Shown: piece by piece, positions 37,401-48,068 of the stretch
Position numbering within the stretch: the first letter of the stretch is position 1
How the letters are laid out: each line of letters begins with the position of its first letter
DNA from: Sipunculus nudus
Taxonomy: Eukaryota; Annelida; Sipuncula; Golfingiida; Sipunculidae
Reading direction: 5' to 3'
Length of the DNA stretch: 64,000 nt
NCBI GenBank assembly: GCA_026874595.1
Contig: CM049318.1
Location: 21,367,456 to 21,431,455 of the forward strand
Notes under the pieces: generated by a model
Told to the model about the DNA's origin: nothing
The model's database searches: none
The model's input: the letters and a program-made list of their open reading frames with translations, nothing else
Position numbers and translations under genes: made by a program

Positions 37401-38976
37401 GGGTATTTCTACAAAAAATGTCGCATTTCATGTCCCGAAACTATATTTGTTACTGAGAATTTAGCAAATGCTAAAAATGACATGAATTACCACTCCAATT
37501 GTTGCTAAAGATATAACCATTATTATGAGATAAAAATAATTTAAATCGGGGCAGAAATATATAAAGAAAAAAAGCTGCAAATGTTAAATACCCTTAAATT
37601 TCCGTTGTCCCTTTCTCTCGGATCTTAAATTCAAAACAGCGTTTTTCTGTAACCACTGTTCCATTTATATAGATATTGTTTTCCACGTTTCACAGCGGTG
37701 AAAGTTTATTCAGATGATATTTTTGCTTGATTTTTCCTGACCGTTTTGTTTTTAATACAAAAATTTGGATATAAAAAATATGTCTCCCAAAATATACTCG
37801 GCACCGTTACCTGACCTTTTGACCTTGCAGCGCGTGAACAGAAACCACTTTGCTGATGCAGGGAGCAGCGTTTATAAGAGTTCAGGAAATTTTGTACACA
37901 TAATCCACGATTAAATTTAGTAACTGTCATATCCGTGTTCTCTGCTAATCATTAAAGGGTTAAAAAAATCACCGTATGTTTATTTGGACTCGACACCGTT
38001 ACACCTGCGAAAAATTAACCGTCACATATAGGCCCTAACCCTTCGAAAATGGCTTCCTCTTGTCGTTCATGTAATGATAACACGTGCTGCCCTCTTAGGG
38101 ACGGTATGGAAGTAATTTTTTGTCCTGCATCTGATGAATAGATAAAAAATCTCAGCACCGTTACCACTCGAAACCGTTACCTGCATGAAAAATAACGGTG
38201 TCGAGAGCAAGGTAACGGTGTCGAGAACTTGGTATTAAATCCAAATTATTGAAATAGAATTTGAAACATATTTTGGGCTAAATATTTTAAACATTTGCGT
38301 TTCTTCTATTCAAACAGGCATTTGCTTGTTTTAATACATAGCCTAATACTGGTATTCAAGTAGTCACTACGGCTGTTTTTACTTCAAAAGCTCGACTCCG
38401 TTACCTATGCTCAACACCGTTACCTAGAGGATTAAAAAAACCATGTTTAAATTTCATTTTCTGTGCATTAAAAAAATTAACAAGGTATTTCGACTCAAAT
38501 TCTGAAGGTAGATGTACCAAAGTACTTTGTCCGGTAAACCCCTGCAAATGCACCCGTCTGGAAGCAAAAATAGGAATATAGAGACAATTTTTCTTTTCAA
38601 AAATTAATTAAAAGGAAGAAAATATGTTCTTTTTTACAAATTTTTTTTGTTAAATTCATAACTGAAATTTATGTTTTGATTTTATCAAAGGCTATTAATT
38701 TTAATTTTATCGAAAATCACAAAAAAATCTAGTCAAAACAATTTCTGAAATGTGCAAGTGAGATTTTACTGCGTGTCACGGTGTCGAGAAAAAGGTTCAT
38801 ATTTTCCCCTTACCTGGACTATTTATAAAAAAAGGAAACTGAAAAGTGCACTACTTGCATTATTTTACAATTCTAACGATATTTTTTTACAAATTAAATT
38901 TTGATGTATCAAAATCAGGATTAAAAAAAATCACCAAGAAAACTCTTGAAATGCGACGTTTTCTGTAGAAATACCC
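37401..38976. mobile_element. Unclassified TIR element with internal 16-bp motif
   Basis: Ends are inverted repeats of 32 bp (37401-37432 and 38945-38976), 29 of 32 matching, starting GGGTATTTCTACA. Flanks ATGTATTT and ATATATTT agree at 7 of 8 positions, consistent with an 8-bp target duplication. Inside are at least nine copies of CTCGACACCGTTACCT or variants: forward near 37797, 37989, 38151, 38167, 38391 and 38410; reversed near 38193, 38211 and 38778. No transposase frame is visible, so it looks non-autonomous. It sits about 435 bp upstream of the ARL5 start codon. Confidence 0.65.
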
Positions 38977-39314
38977 ATATATTTAGCGAGTACATGAACA
39001 TTTTTAGAACATTTTCATTGTGTGGCACACAGTTCAAACAGGACATTTAACAAAATTTCAGAAACATTTCTAAAACATATATCATCGCATTAAATTAAAG
39101 AAACCCTTTAAAGATGTATTATTTTTAATGTCATGTTTGAGAGGCATTAATATAAATTATGACTTAAATCTTAAATATTTAATCATAGCTCTGTCAAAAT
39201 AATAACTGTTTGAAAGAATTATTTAATTACATGCTTAGAACGTTTTTCATTTTTTAAAGTAAACTTAAATAAAATAGAATAAAAATAATATTTGATCTGA
39301 CATTATATAACATA

Positions 39315-39631
39315 AGGCCAAAAAAAGGTATGGTTCTCATGCAGGCACTCTTCAGGAATGAGTGCGTGCGGGCGATATTGTATTATTATTTTTTTTGTAT
39401 GTTTCGATATAAATAACATTTGATCAGGGACAAGCATGAAAATTACCGAATTTATTTGCTAAACAGGTAAAACACTACATTACAAAGGAAATCTTATCAA
39501 AAGTATTTTATTTTATCTTCTTGAAAGATGAAAATCAAAATGAGAATTTTTGATGCGGGGGTTGGGGGGGGGGGGGGTTAAAATTGACGCGGGCTTTGCC
39601 TATATGAACCATACTTTATATTTTTTTGGCC
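39315..39631. mobile_element. MITE, GGCCAAAAAAAG family, copy 1
   Basis: Inverted ends GGCCAAAAAAAGGTATGGTT (left) and AACCATACTTTATATTTTTTTGGCC-like (right, imperfect). Flanks TAA and TGA could be a 3-bp target duplication, as in PIF/Harbinger, with one change. Contains a run of 14 G (39564-39577). Confidence 0.6.
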
Positions 39632-39767
39632 TGATATATAATTGTTGACAGCATTCCATAGAAAAATTGTCAAAAAAACTTAAATCATTTTAATAAGATA
39701 TACACATCTATCATTTTAAAATAATTTGGAGACAATTTAATAACATTTTCATAGTATTTCTACATGT

Positions 39768-39768
39768 A

Positions 39769-39825
<57 letters not shown>

Positions 39826-39828
39826 GTA

Positions 39829-39886
<58 letters not shown>
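39768..39886. repeat. (AT)n microsatellite
   Basis: About 115 bp of AT repeats with a few interruptions (ATAAAT, ATGTAT). Confidence 0.95.
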
Positions 39887-39888
<2 letters not shown>

Positions 39889-40092
39889 CCTATATCTCGT
39901 GTATCTCGAAAACCCCCAATATAGAAATAATTCTTTTCGTTTATAAATGAATATAGTAGAGCCTATATGAATGTTATAAACGCGTTCCTTTTATACCAAA
40001 TAAAAATGCAATTAAAATTAAATTAGTAATCGATTAAATAATTAAAATAAAATAACCAAGATAGGTTAAAGCAGACGGAGTGCACGCGGTTT

Positions 40093-40119
40093 GGGGGGGT
40101 GGGGGGGGGGGGGGGGGGG
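40093..40119. repeat. Poly(G) tract
   Basis: Run of G broken by one T, 400 bp upstream of LAGE3 exon 1. May form G-quadruplexes and is a likely sequencing trouble spot. Confidence 0.9.
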
Positions 40120-40514
40120 AGAAGGCATTGGATGTTTGGCTTAGTGTACTTTGTGCAAAACATTTACTCTTTTAATTTATTAAAGCAGTACTCTCTTATT
40201 AATCAAGAATACATAATATAATTCATAACGAACTGTAAAATAGTACTTTATACTTCCTTCTAGGCCTATATTATTATGAGTATATGAGGCTCCATATTTA
40301 TTTTTTTATGTAATAGTTTTGATGAATCACATGAAAAAGGCGCTCAAAGAAGACAACATTTTCTTAGAATCTGTGGCCGTATTGATAACACTTATTTTCC
40401 CAGCATGTGTACAAATGTAAAATAAATTAACATAAAAGGTCGAATTTAAAGATATGAAATACAACGTTTGTGATTGCATCGTGGAATATTAAACTTCCTG
40501 AACATTCCGCTACA

Positions 40515-40545
40515 CCGGAAGTTTTTGCTGGAGGGAAGATGGCAA
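40515..40545 (+). promoter_or_regulatory. ETS and YY1-like sites at LAGE3 start
   Basis: CCGGAAGT (40515-40522) is a consensus ETS/GABP site, and GAAGATGGC (40536-40543, overlapping the ATG) resembles the YY1 site often placed at the first codon of TATA-less housekeeping genes. Together they mark the likely transcription and translation start. Confidence 0.45.
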
Positions 40546-42008
40546 ATCAAACGGGTCAACCGTCTGTGTATCCTTTTTACTGACGGGTGTAAGTGACACT
40601 TTTCATTGTGCTGGTTTCTACTGGTATTGTTTATTTATGGTAAAAGCCGTTTGAATATGGCTACTGATCCACTGCCAGGCAGTTCACTGTGGTTGCTTTT
40701 ATTGGGGCGATAATGGAGTGCTGAGCCTTTCGGGTTCTGTTAATTCAAAGATAAAATTTTCAGGCAGTGTGTAAAACCTGGACCCTGAGAAAATCTTTAA
40801 TTCTTAAAAATCTCATGGTAATTATTTTAGCAGAATAGTATCTGTAGACGTACGTTATATTAAGTTTGGTTAAAAACATATAAATAAGTCTTGTTTTGCA
40901 ACAAAATTTGATAATTCACACTTCAGATCCCTGGTGCTTGGACCTCACGGATCCCATGGACCCCTTGTAACTCATTGTTATGCTATTTCCTTAATGCATA
41001 CTTTAACAACAGGTTAAGGCCTGAAACCCCTAAATTTGACTTTTATAATAGCAATGTATCTGTTCCCAGCAAAGCGGATACTAGCTCAGCAGTAGACCCA
41101 GTTGTGGCTCTGTTGTAAACACATAGCCACAGGTCCTTGCCGTCAAAGGCTTCATTTATCTAGCGGACAGGAGCGCATGCAGATGACAATGTTGTACCCA
41201 CTTTGAGGACATTTAGCCTGTGGGTAAGCCCCAGGTGATTTGCTGGTGATTGTTTCAGGCTAGCTGTGTGCACTGCAGGTGTTACATCATCATTGCCAAC
41301 TTACTGGCACACTCAGCTGAAATGTGATACATGCGCCTGGCCAGCTGAAACAATCCAGTGTATTACCTTGGTAACAACGCTGCCTGTAGCCAAAGGTTGT
41401 GTGTATCCAGTGGCCCAGACACAGGACACTCACACCATATACCACTGAGTGATGATGTAACACATGCATGTACACTGCTGCTTGAAACAATCGCACAGGG
41501 GCACTTGGATAGGCACCCAACATCAGGTGTAGCCTACTCCTGTCCCCTAGATAAATGAAGGCAGAGACCTGTGGCTCTGTGTTTACAACATATCTACAAC
41601 TGGATCTAGCCCAGCAGAGACACCTAGAGCCAATGTTGTTACATTTTATTTTGCCAGCCCATTTGAGCTGGTCAGATAACACCTTTCTGGCACAGGGCAA
41701 AGAATCAGACCAACAAGAGCATTTGTTATGCTAGGTTTAAGGTGATTTCAGCAGCCATTGATATCAGCTGCTGGCCACAAATCGACAATATAGGCTGCCA
41801 GCACCCAGTGGCAGACTTTTTCTGCTGCAACCAAGGATGAGTTACTGCTGGGCCCCACTCTGGTCAGTCAATCCCACTAGCAACAGCTAGGGTGGGGCAG
41901 AGCACAAATTAAACCGCCAGGCTAACTTATTACAAGAAACATTGGTACATCATTATACTGTAATTAAAACAAGCTTATTCAACTAGATATGATAGACTTA
42001 ATATAATA

Positions 42009-42055
<47 letters not shown>

Positions 42056-45000
42056 CAATGAACGATCTGAGCTCTAAAGTGAACACACACACAATTGCTT
42101 GTTGCTTGACAAAAAATTGCCAATCATCTTGTGTACGCTGATGATATACAGTGAAGTCTCTAATAAAGGGGTCCGTTACAGCGGAAGACTCAAGTTACGG
42201 AAAAATCTCTAGGGAACGAACAAGTGAAAGTTAAAATGGGCTTCGATATAACGGAAAACTCGAGTGCCGGATCCGAACAGACTTACATGAAACAAAATTA
42301 ATGTTATCAGTATACTCAGAGTCGTTATAACAAACTAGAGTGGCGGCGGTCAGGTCCAAGTTTCCCCAGTCATTAGATTTTTTGTTAAACCCAGCCGACA
42401 GTGACCAGCTAATTAATACATGACAGGGCAGTTTTACACACATAGGCCATAGTTGAGTGGTTATGTCACCGCTGTTTACTCCCCATCTCGGTTACAATGT
42501 TCACACCTTGCGTATTGCTTGATTAGTTAGTGAAATCGATGTCAAATTGTTTTGGCGTGTGTTGATAAAGAGCAGCCACAGACAGTCGACATCCGTCAGG
42601 CTTTGGGTTTCACCAAGAATGCCTGGTCACAGGTAGATGCAGTGACGATCGCATCTTTGCTAGAAGCACACTGGCATTTTGCCAGGCGCCATACAAGAAA
42701 ACCAAGGGTCCAGGCACTAGAAGCAGACATCTGGGGTCTCGGTTTTGAAAAGCCACTGGTAGCGGGGTCGATTCAGCTGCAGAAACAGAAGCCGAGTAGG
42801 ACGATGCAAGTATTCTGTCAATCGTCGGAACAACAGCGAACCAGGCGGAGGAAGAAGACACATACGTAGACGTGAATGATTTACCGGTTAAACAAGTAAA
42901 GAAGGCTGACGGCAGAGATGGTCTGGAAGCCGAGATCAGGTTCATTGAACAGCAACCAGACGCTGCTGATAGGGCAAACATACTTGTAAATCTTTGGCAT
43001 GCCGCCACAGTGCTGGATTCGCCATACGGATGCAAACAGGCTAGCATCATGGAATTTTTCACTGGAGAATTTGTCAGCAGATTAAGTACACTGATGTATA
43101 TTTTGCTTTCAAGTTGTATGTATGTTCATTATGTACATTAATGTTGTAAAGGTTGCTTTGTATATGTGTTCATTATGTAATAAACATGTTTTAATTGATA
43201 TTAATGTTTTGTTCTTTTAGGATGAATGTGCTTTTATCAATTTTCTGCCATATCACAAAAACTGCAAAGGCCGAATCCAAAATTTCATTACAACGGAAAT
43301 TCGATTTACGGAACTAATTCCAATGGAACCAACCGGTTCATTATAACGAGACTTCACTGTAGTGGTTTTGGCCCCATCAGTCAGAGGTCTGCAAAAACTC
43401 ATAAGTTTTGCCTATGACTATTGCATTTTGCATAATATCAAACTTAATTTCACAAAATCTGTGTAAATGCACATAATGGGAAAAGATAAAACTGGGACGT
43501 CCTCTGAGCCATGTCTTAAAATGGGACAAACTCTTTTTATCTCCTGTCAAGCAGTACAAAAATTCAAACATTGCTGGAAACAAGATATAATTCAAAATGT
43601 TTTGATAATCTTTTTTATTGTTACAGTCTCTGGTGTAAATACTGGAAATCCAGCATAGGAAAGGTGTAAGTGCGTACAATAATGCTTATAGGATATTTCT
43701 TGGCTTCCCAAAAAAATGCAGCATCAGCAAAGTCGTTACTCATATTATTACCACTTTTGGCGCACTAATGTGCAAACTGATATACTCTACATTAAAAATG
43801 AGAATAACTGAATCTGATCTAAATCTAAAGTCAGTTTTGTTTATTGTTCATCAACAGAAGATGTTTGTTATTAGATTAGAAGTAACAGTGCAGTTAGCCT
43901 AAATCCTGTGTAAATTGCTATTCTATTGGTTTTTTTTTCTTTCTATTCTCATTTCTTTCATTGTTTCTGCATCTGGACCATGAGTCTGCAATAAATCATA
44001 ATTATTAATAAATGTTTGTATCAATATTTTTTTCTGTGTACATAGCAACTTTTTGAATTTTCAAAGAGTGGCCTGGTAAAGATCCTCCTGTTTTTGTTTT
44101 CCAGATGTTTTTAAATTATATTTTCTGTAAATCATAACTTTTCTTTTTGGACCGCTGTATATATTTTTTTCATATGTTTAATATAGTTAGATTGTTTTGA
44201 GTATATTTAGATATCCTTTGATTAAAATGAGAGCAAATCAGATATGATTTCTCGATATTATCATATCTATAATAAATGTACCGGTATATTAAGATTTTGT
44301 TTGTTTTTGTTTCGGGGTGCTTGTGTAGATTTTTTTTAGGTGTTTGTGTAGATGTACGGGTATGTGTGAGCTGGAGTTTTTCCAATGATGAAATTCATAT
44401 TTCAGGTTGAATAAGCTAGCCCTGTATGTAGCCTATAAGAATGGCAGCCAGTAAAAAGGTAGCCCGGTGGCTGAAATGGTGCTCTGTCACCCAAGCCATG
44501 GCTGATATGGTTGACTGGCCAGAGTCGTGGCCAAGCAGTGGCTCATTCTGGGGTTGTGGCCAAAATGGTCAATCACTGGGTGCTGGCAGCCGATATGGTC
44601 AATTTGCGGCCAGCGGCCGATATCAACGGTGGCCGAAATTGCCCTTAACGTTTCCCTGTAATCAGACCAGTGAGACCAGTTGTCCTTTTGAAATTGCTTG
44701 ATACACATTGGATACCATGTCCTCATTGGTCTGATAACAATTCTTTGCTCTGTGTACACTAGGGCCCTGCGCAGGGACCGCAGTCTGGATCCGATAACTA
44801 TTTTAATTATTTTGCGGGCTAAACTGCGGGCCAGAAACTTGAAAAATGCAGGGAGGGGCGGGTTCAGGCTGAAAGAAGATTTTGAGGGGCAGGTGCGGGC
44901 TGAAAGAATCATAGTTACTGCGGGGCGGGGCAGGCTGAATTTATTTCTTTGATTGCGGTGCGGGCTGACAGGGCATGATGCAGGGTGGGTGTGGGTTCAA

Positions 45001-45929
45001 TTTTTCAACCCGTGCAGGGCCCTAGTGTACATCCTGATGTTTCGACCCAGAGAACCTTGCTAAACAAACTAGTGGTTACTTGAGAGGGAGACATGGCATG
45101 TCTGCAGTGTGTAACCGCTGCGCGAGGAGCATATACAAGTACCTTTATTGTTATATATAAAATTTAGTCATTTCCCTTGAGGAACAGTTTAAGTCTTAAA
45201 GTAAGTAAAATACAAGATGTTTTTATCAGATAAAATTCTCATTCTTCATTTATTCCTATTAGCTTCTCAAAATCAGCTAGTGGTCTCAAGTGTCTCCCTC
45301 TGAGTATATTTAAATGGGTGTGATTTTATTGGGTTTCTAATTAATCTTAATATTCCAAAATATTTTTAAAATTTGAAATTTCCTATTGCAACATAAAAAA
45401 AAATAATGATAAATGTGATGTTGGTGAACAGTCGAGCACTGCTTTAGAACAAATGAGGTTGTATTTGCAGCAACTCAAATACTTTCATCATCATATACTA
45501 GGTCAGTTTGTGCAGTGAATCTTTAGGGGTCATGTCATGATTGTGGTTTTTTTTAATCAGTAGTGTAAGAAAAATTCCTTTAGTGCAGCAAGCTAGGGTA
45601 TTGTTGTCACTTATTGATTTTCTGTTGATCATATACGGAGTACAGTTTATACTGATATAATATATGGTTGCCTACAAGGCAAGGCAAAACAATGTACCTT
45701 TAAGGCCAAAAAAAGTATGGTTCTCTGAATCTCAGGCACAGCATGAGTCAATTTTAACCTCTGCATACCTTTTTTTTTGGCCTAATAAGCTAAATATTTA
45801 TATGTATATATATCATACAGTGATCTTAATTATATTTTAAGCTTAATGCAATAATAATAATTACTATATCCAATGATATAGATAATGTCAAAGAAAATTA
45901 TGTGATTGTTTTGTGCAACATCAAATCCC

Positions 45930-46015
<86 letters not shown>

Positions 46016-47127
46016 CATTATATACAACCATGGATATTAGTGCACTGTTTTTATAATAAGCAGCTCCAAAGGACAGCTATTTATCATAATATTCTAGTTT
46101 ATAAGTAATATCACCTGTTTTTGTGCTGGAAAAGGTCAGTAATCATTATGATATGAACATTTCTCCTTAAAGCCATCCCAAACCACTGAAACTATCATGG
46201 GCTGAAAATTAAGAATTTAATTGAATGTGTCAGATGAAGCATTGCAGTAATATATGTTGCTCCTTAATGATGAACCAGTGATTTGACAGTGCCCTTCCCT
46301 AGCCCGCAGGAAGCCGAGATCGCATACAACACACTGCGAGTAGATCCTGAGCCAAAGAGGGGTGGCTGCAAGAAAACACTGTCAGTCCAAGAAAACAATC
46401 TACAGGTGTAAGTATATTATGCATACAGGTGTGAGTTAATGAATGATCATACAAAAATCTTGGAATGTAAACAAGGGCTTTTTACAGCTAAAATATGACT
46501 AAATTATTGTGTACTTTATTCTCTAAATTTAATTAGTGAGCATTATTATTTGTGTCCTTGCATCTGTGGGCTACTAGGATAATCTTGGACTGCACAGTTC
46601 CTGTCAACATCACTGACAGACTTACATATAGGTGTTAATATGAATTACTACATTGGTCATCTGAGGAAAAAAGGATAGGTCAATTATTTGTATGTTCTCT
46701 TCTCTAGATATAAACTTGTCATGTGCTGTTTTAACATAATAAGAATTAAAACCAGAAATTAGATCACTGGTCTCACCTGAGAAAGTGTTAGTTTCATGGA
46801 TAATTACATAAATAAATAAAGTGGAAGATATGGAGAACATATAAATCTTGAACATGTAATTTTCATACAAAATATGGAAATCTGTATTATGTATTATTAG
46901 ACTGATAAAATTCAATTTGCTGGGACAAGTTTTGTAGTTTTCATTGGACATATGACCTTTGAAATAACCTGGATAATTGTCATTTCAATGTCTGTATTTC
47001 TTTTTGCAGGAACTTTGTGGCCCAGGATGCCCGTGGACTCCGGGTTGCAGTGAACTCATTCTTCGATCATCTGAATCTTGTAGTGCGCACCATCGACCAG
47101 TTTGGTCCCCCACTTCCACGTGAATAA
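40539..47127 (+). CDS. LAGE3: KEOPS/EKC complex subunit LAGE3 (Pcc1), three exons
   Basis: Exons 46290-46407 and 47010-47127 are firm and join through GT|G (Val): VPFPSPQEAEIAYNTL, VDPEPKR, then LRVAVNSFFDHLNLVVRTI and a closing QFGPPLPRE before TAA 47125-47127. This is the Pcc1 fold. Exon 1 is less certain: ATG 40539-40541 follows ETS/YY1-like sites, and the stretch before the donor at 40587 encodes VSFLLT, which fits the missing first beta-strand, but that frame differs by one base from the ATG frame, which meets TGA at 40581-40583. One extra T in the run at 40574-40578 would fix it. The expected protein is about 94 residues (yeast Pcc1 88, human 143). Known role: dimerises and docks Kae1/OSGEP in the complex making N6-threonylcarbamoyl-adenosine at tRNA position 37. 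The 5.7-kb first intron holds several transposons. Confidence 0.85.
41090..41612. mobile_element. Fold-back element (long inverted repeat)
   Basis: Left arm (about 41090-41295) and right arm (about 41447-41612) are inverted copies: CCAGTTGT, TTGTAAACACA, GCCACAGGTC, CTTCATTTATCTAG, GGACAGGAG and GTGTTACATCATCA appear in the left arm and, reversed, in the right. The loop is about 150 bp. The arms are unequal through small indels. The long overlapping frames on both strands here are a by-product. In LAGE3 intron 1. Confidence 0.75.
42009..42051. repeat. (AT)n microsatellite
   Basis: AT dinucleotide run in LAGE3 intron 1, shortly before the Tigger-like element. Confidence 0.9.
42149..43359 (+). 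mobile_element. Tigger/pogo-family DNA transposon relic
   Basis: 1.2 kb bounded by CAGTGAAGTCTC (42149) and its inverse GAGACTTCACTG (ending 43359), flanked by TA on both sides: the signature of the Tc1/mariner-pogo group. Near each end, degenerate copies of TTATAACGGAAAACTCGAGT-like strings recur. The inside keeps only the transposase C-terminal part (see the pseudogene entry). In LAGE3 intron 1, same strand. Confidence 0.85.
42552..43141 (+). pseudogene. Broken Tigger-like transposase, C-terminal remnant
   Basis: DIRQALGFTKNAWSQVDAVT matches the Tigger/jerky segment that normally continues as IxxCW and a GILPGAI-like string; here that continuation is in the next frame with TAG in place of Trp, so a frameshift and a stop lie near 42660. 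A second in-frame piece (42872-43141) reads VNDLPVKQVKKADG and ends early. The CENP-B-type helix-turn-helix and the DDE catalytic region are missing, so it cannot act as a transposase. Confidence 0.75.
43362..44440. other. LAGE3 intron, nothing recognised
   Basis: AT-rich, no exon or repeat I can support. Confidence 0.5.
44450..44650. repeat. GGCC/GATATGG-rich degenerate tandem stretch
   Basis: Short diverged units of the type GTGGCCRAAATGGTCAATC, TGGCAGCCGATATGGTCAAT and GCGGCCAGCGGCCGATATC follow each other. GC content is clearly above the surroundings. Origin unknown. Confidence 0.5.
44760..45024. mobile_element. hAT-type MITE
   Basis: 265 bp with inverted ends TAGGGCCCTGC / GCAGGGCCCTA and flanks GTGTACAC (44752-44759) and GTGTACAT (45025-45032), an 8-bp target duplication with one difference, as expected for hAT. 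The inside is GC-rich with repeated GCGGGCTGA-like units. Non-coding. In LAGE3 intron 1. Confidence 0.8.
45698..45785. mobile_element. MITE, GGCCAAAAAAAG family, copy 2
   Basis: Very short (about 85 bp): TAA GGCCAAAAAAAGTATGGTTC at the left, GCATACCTTTTTTTTTGGCC TAA at the right. TAA on both sides fits a 3-bp PIF/Harbinger-type duplication. Same ends as 39315-39631. Confidence 0.65.
45933..46011. repeat. (AT)n microsatellite
   Basis: About 78 bp of pure AT repeats in LAGE3 intron 1. Confidence 0.95.
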
Positions 47128-47218
47128 ATTATTCCTTAAGTTACTGAACTACTATCTGCAGAGGCATCAAACCCAGAACAGTTTTCCATTGAAATTTCTG
47201 TTATGCTAGATATGTATC

Positions 47219-47224
47219 AATAAA
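47219..47224 (+). terminator. Candidate LAGE3 poly(A) signal
   Basis: AATAAA 92 bp after the LAGE3 stop and 86 bp before the CENP-H ATG. If used, cleavage would fall within tens of bases of the next start codon. Confidence 0.55.
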
Positions 47225-47309
47225 GATGTGAATCTTCAGAAAAAGACTGGAGAAACTACTGCAAAGAAGACAATTCTCATTGCTTTAAATGGAATGAAGA
47301 AATTGCCCA

Positions 47310-48068
47310 ATGGCTGATTACCAGGGTGATGATACAGATCTGCCGAATGTATCATCCCAGGATGATGATACTCAAGATGACGCAGAGGAGGAGGTGGCCC
47401 CAGAGGAGGACCTGGAAGCCATATTGAGCACAAAACGTTGGCTCTTGATGCAGCAGTTACAAGTATCAGCCACGCAACATGTGGTGGAGAATTCGGAACC
47501 ATCCACAGTGGATGATATCGATCAACTTCTCAGTAGGATAGAAAACCTCAACGAGCAACTTATAAATGCATCTGCTCTCGCAGCTGTCAAGGAAGTACTT
47601 TTGGAACATTTACAGTACGGTCAGGTGTTGACTGATGTACTGTTTCCACGGCAACAGGAGGCTGGGGATGCAGCTGCTGAGCCTACTGCTCAAGATAAGG
47701 AGATAACTGAAATGTTGACCCAGCAAACTGATCTTTCAATCCAGATTTTAGCTCATCACAGAAAGGTTGAGGAGCTTCAAGTAGAATGCAGTGCTCTGCA
47801 AGCTGAGCGCCGAGTTTCACTGGAAAAAAATAGACAACTCACAGAAGAAATCAAATTAAAACAGAAAAAGGCAGCAAAAAGACAAGTAAATTTAAAACAA
47901 ATTCAACAAGAAGCAGATGATTTGGCTTCAAAAATTCGCCTTCAGAGGAATTTGTTACATGGTCTTATTTTAGGGAGTGGCATTAATTGGGCCAAAGATG
48001 CAAAAATGAAAAAGTTAGTTCTGTCATTAGGAATGCCTCTAGATAAAGTGTTAGAAGATAGGTCTTGA
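47310..48068 (+). CDS. CENPH: Centromere protein H (CENP-H) homologue, single exon
   Basis: 252 residues, no intron. The N-terminus (about 6-36) is acidic (DDTDLPN, DDDTQDDAEEE). The middle and residues about 135-210 are Gln/Glu/Lys-rich heptad-like coiled coil. The end (about 215-243) contains LLHGLILGSGINWAKD and MKKLVLSLG, matching the conserved CENP-H tail (a LILGSxxNWAxD pattern). Length is close to human CENP-H (247). Known role: part of the CENP-H/I/K/M group of the constitutive centromere-associated network, which helps connect CENP-A chromatin to the outer kinetochore. Start: first ATG, 182 bp after the LAGE3 stop on the same strand. Identification rests on the C-terminal motif and architecture. 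A retrogene origin is possible given the lack of introns, but the frame is intact. Confidence 0.78.
   Translation: MADYQGDDTDLPNVSSQDDDTQDDAEEEVAPEEDLEAILSTKRWLLMQQLQVSATQHVVENSEPSTVDDIDQLLSRIENLNEQLINASALAAVKEVLLEHLQYGQVLTDVLFPRQQEAGDAAAEPTAQDKEITEMLTQQTDLSIQILAHHRKVEELQVECSALQAERRVSLEKNRQLTEEIKLKQKKAAKRQVNLKQIQQEADDLASKIRLQRNLLHGLILGSGINWAKDAKMKKLVLSLGMPLDKVLEDRS

Noticed and set aside
37797-38788. Spaced 16-bp motifs as a CRISPR array
   Set aside because: Irregular spacing and both orientations; better explained as internal motifs of the TIR element.
39764-39946. Tyr/Ile repeat frames over AT runs (also at 45902 and 63346)
   Set aside because: Direct translation of (AT)n microsatellites.
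41290-41700. 136-residue minus-strand open frame
   Set aside because: Lies across the fold-back element; overlapping open frames on both strands come from the inverted repeat and no family motif is visible.
42610-43062. 150-residue minus-strand open frame
   Set aside because: Antisense shadow of the Tigger transposase remnant.
44487-44912. 141-residue minus-strand open frame
   Set aside because: Spans the GGCC-rich repeat and the hAT MITE; no family resemblance.
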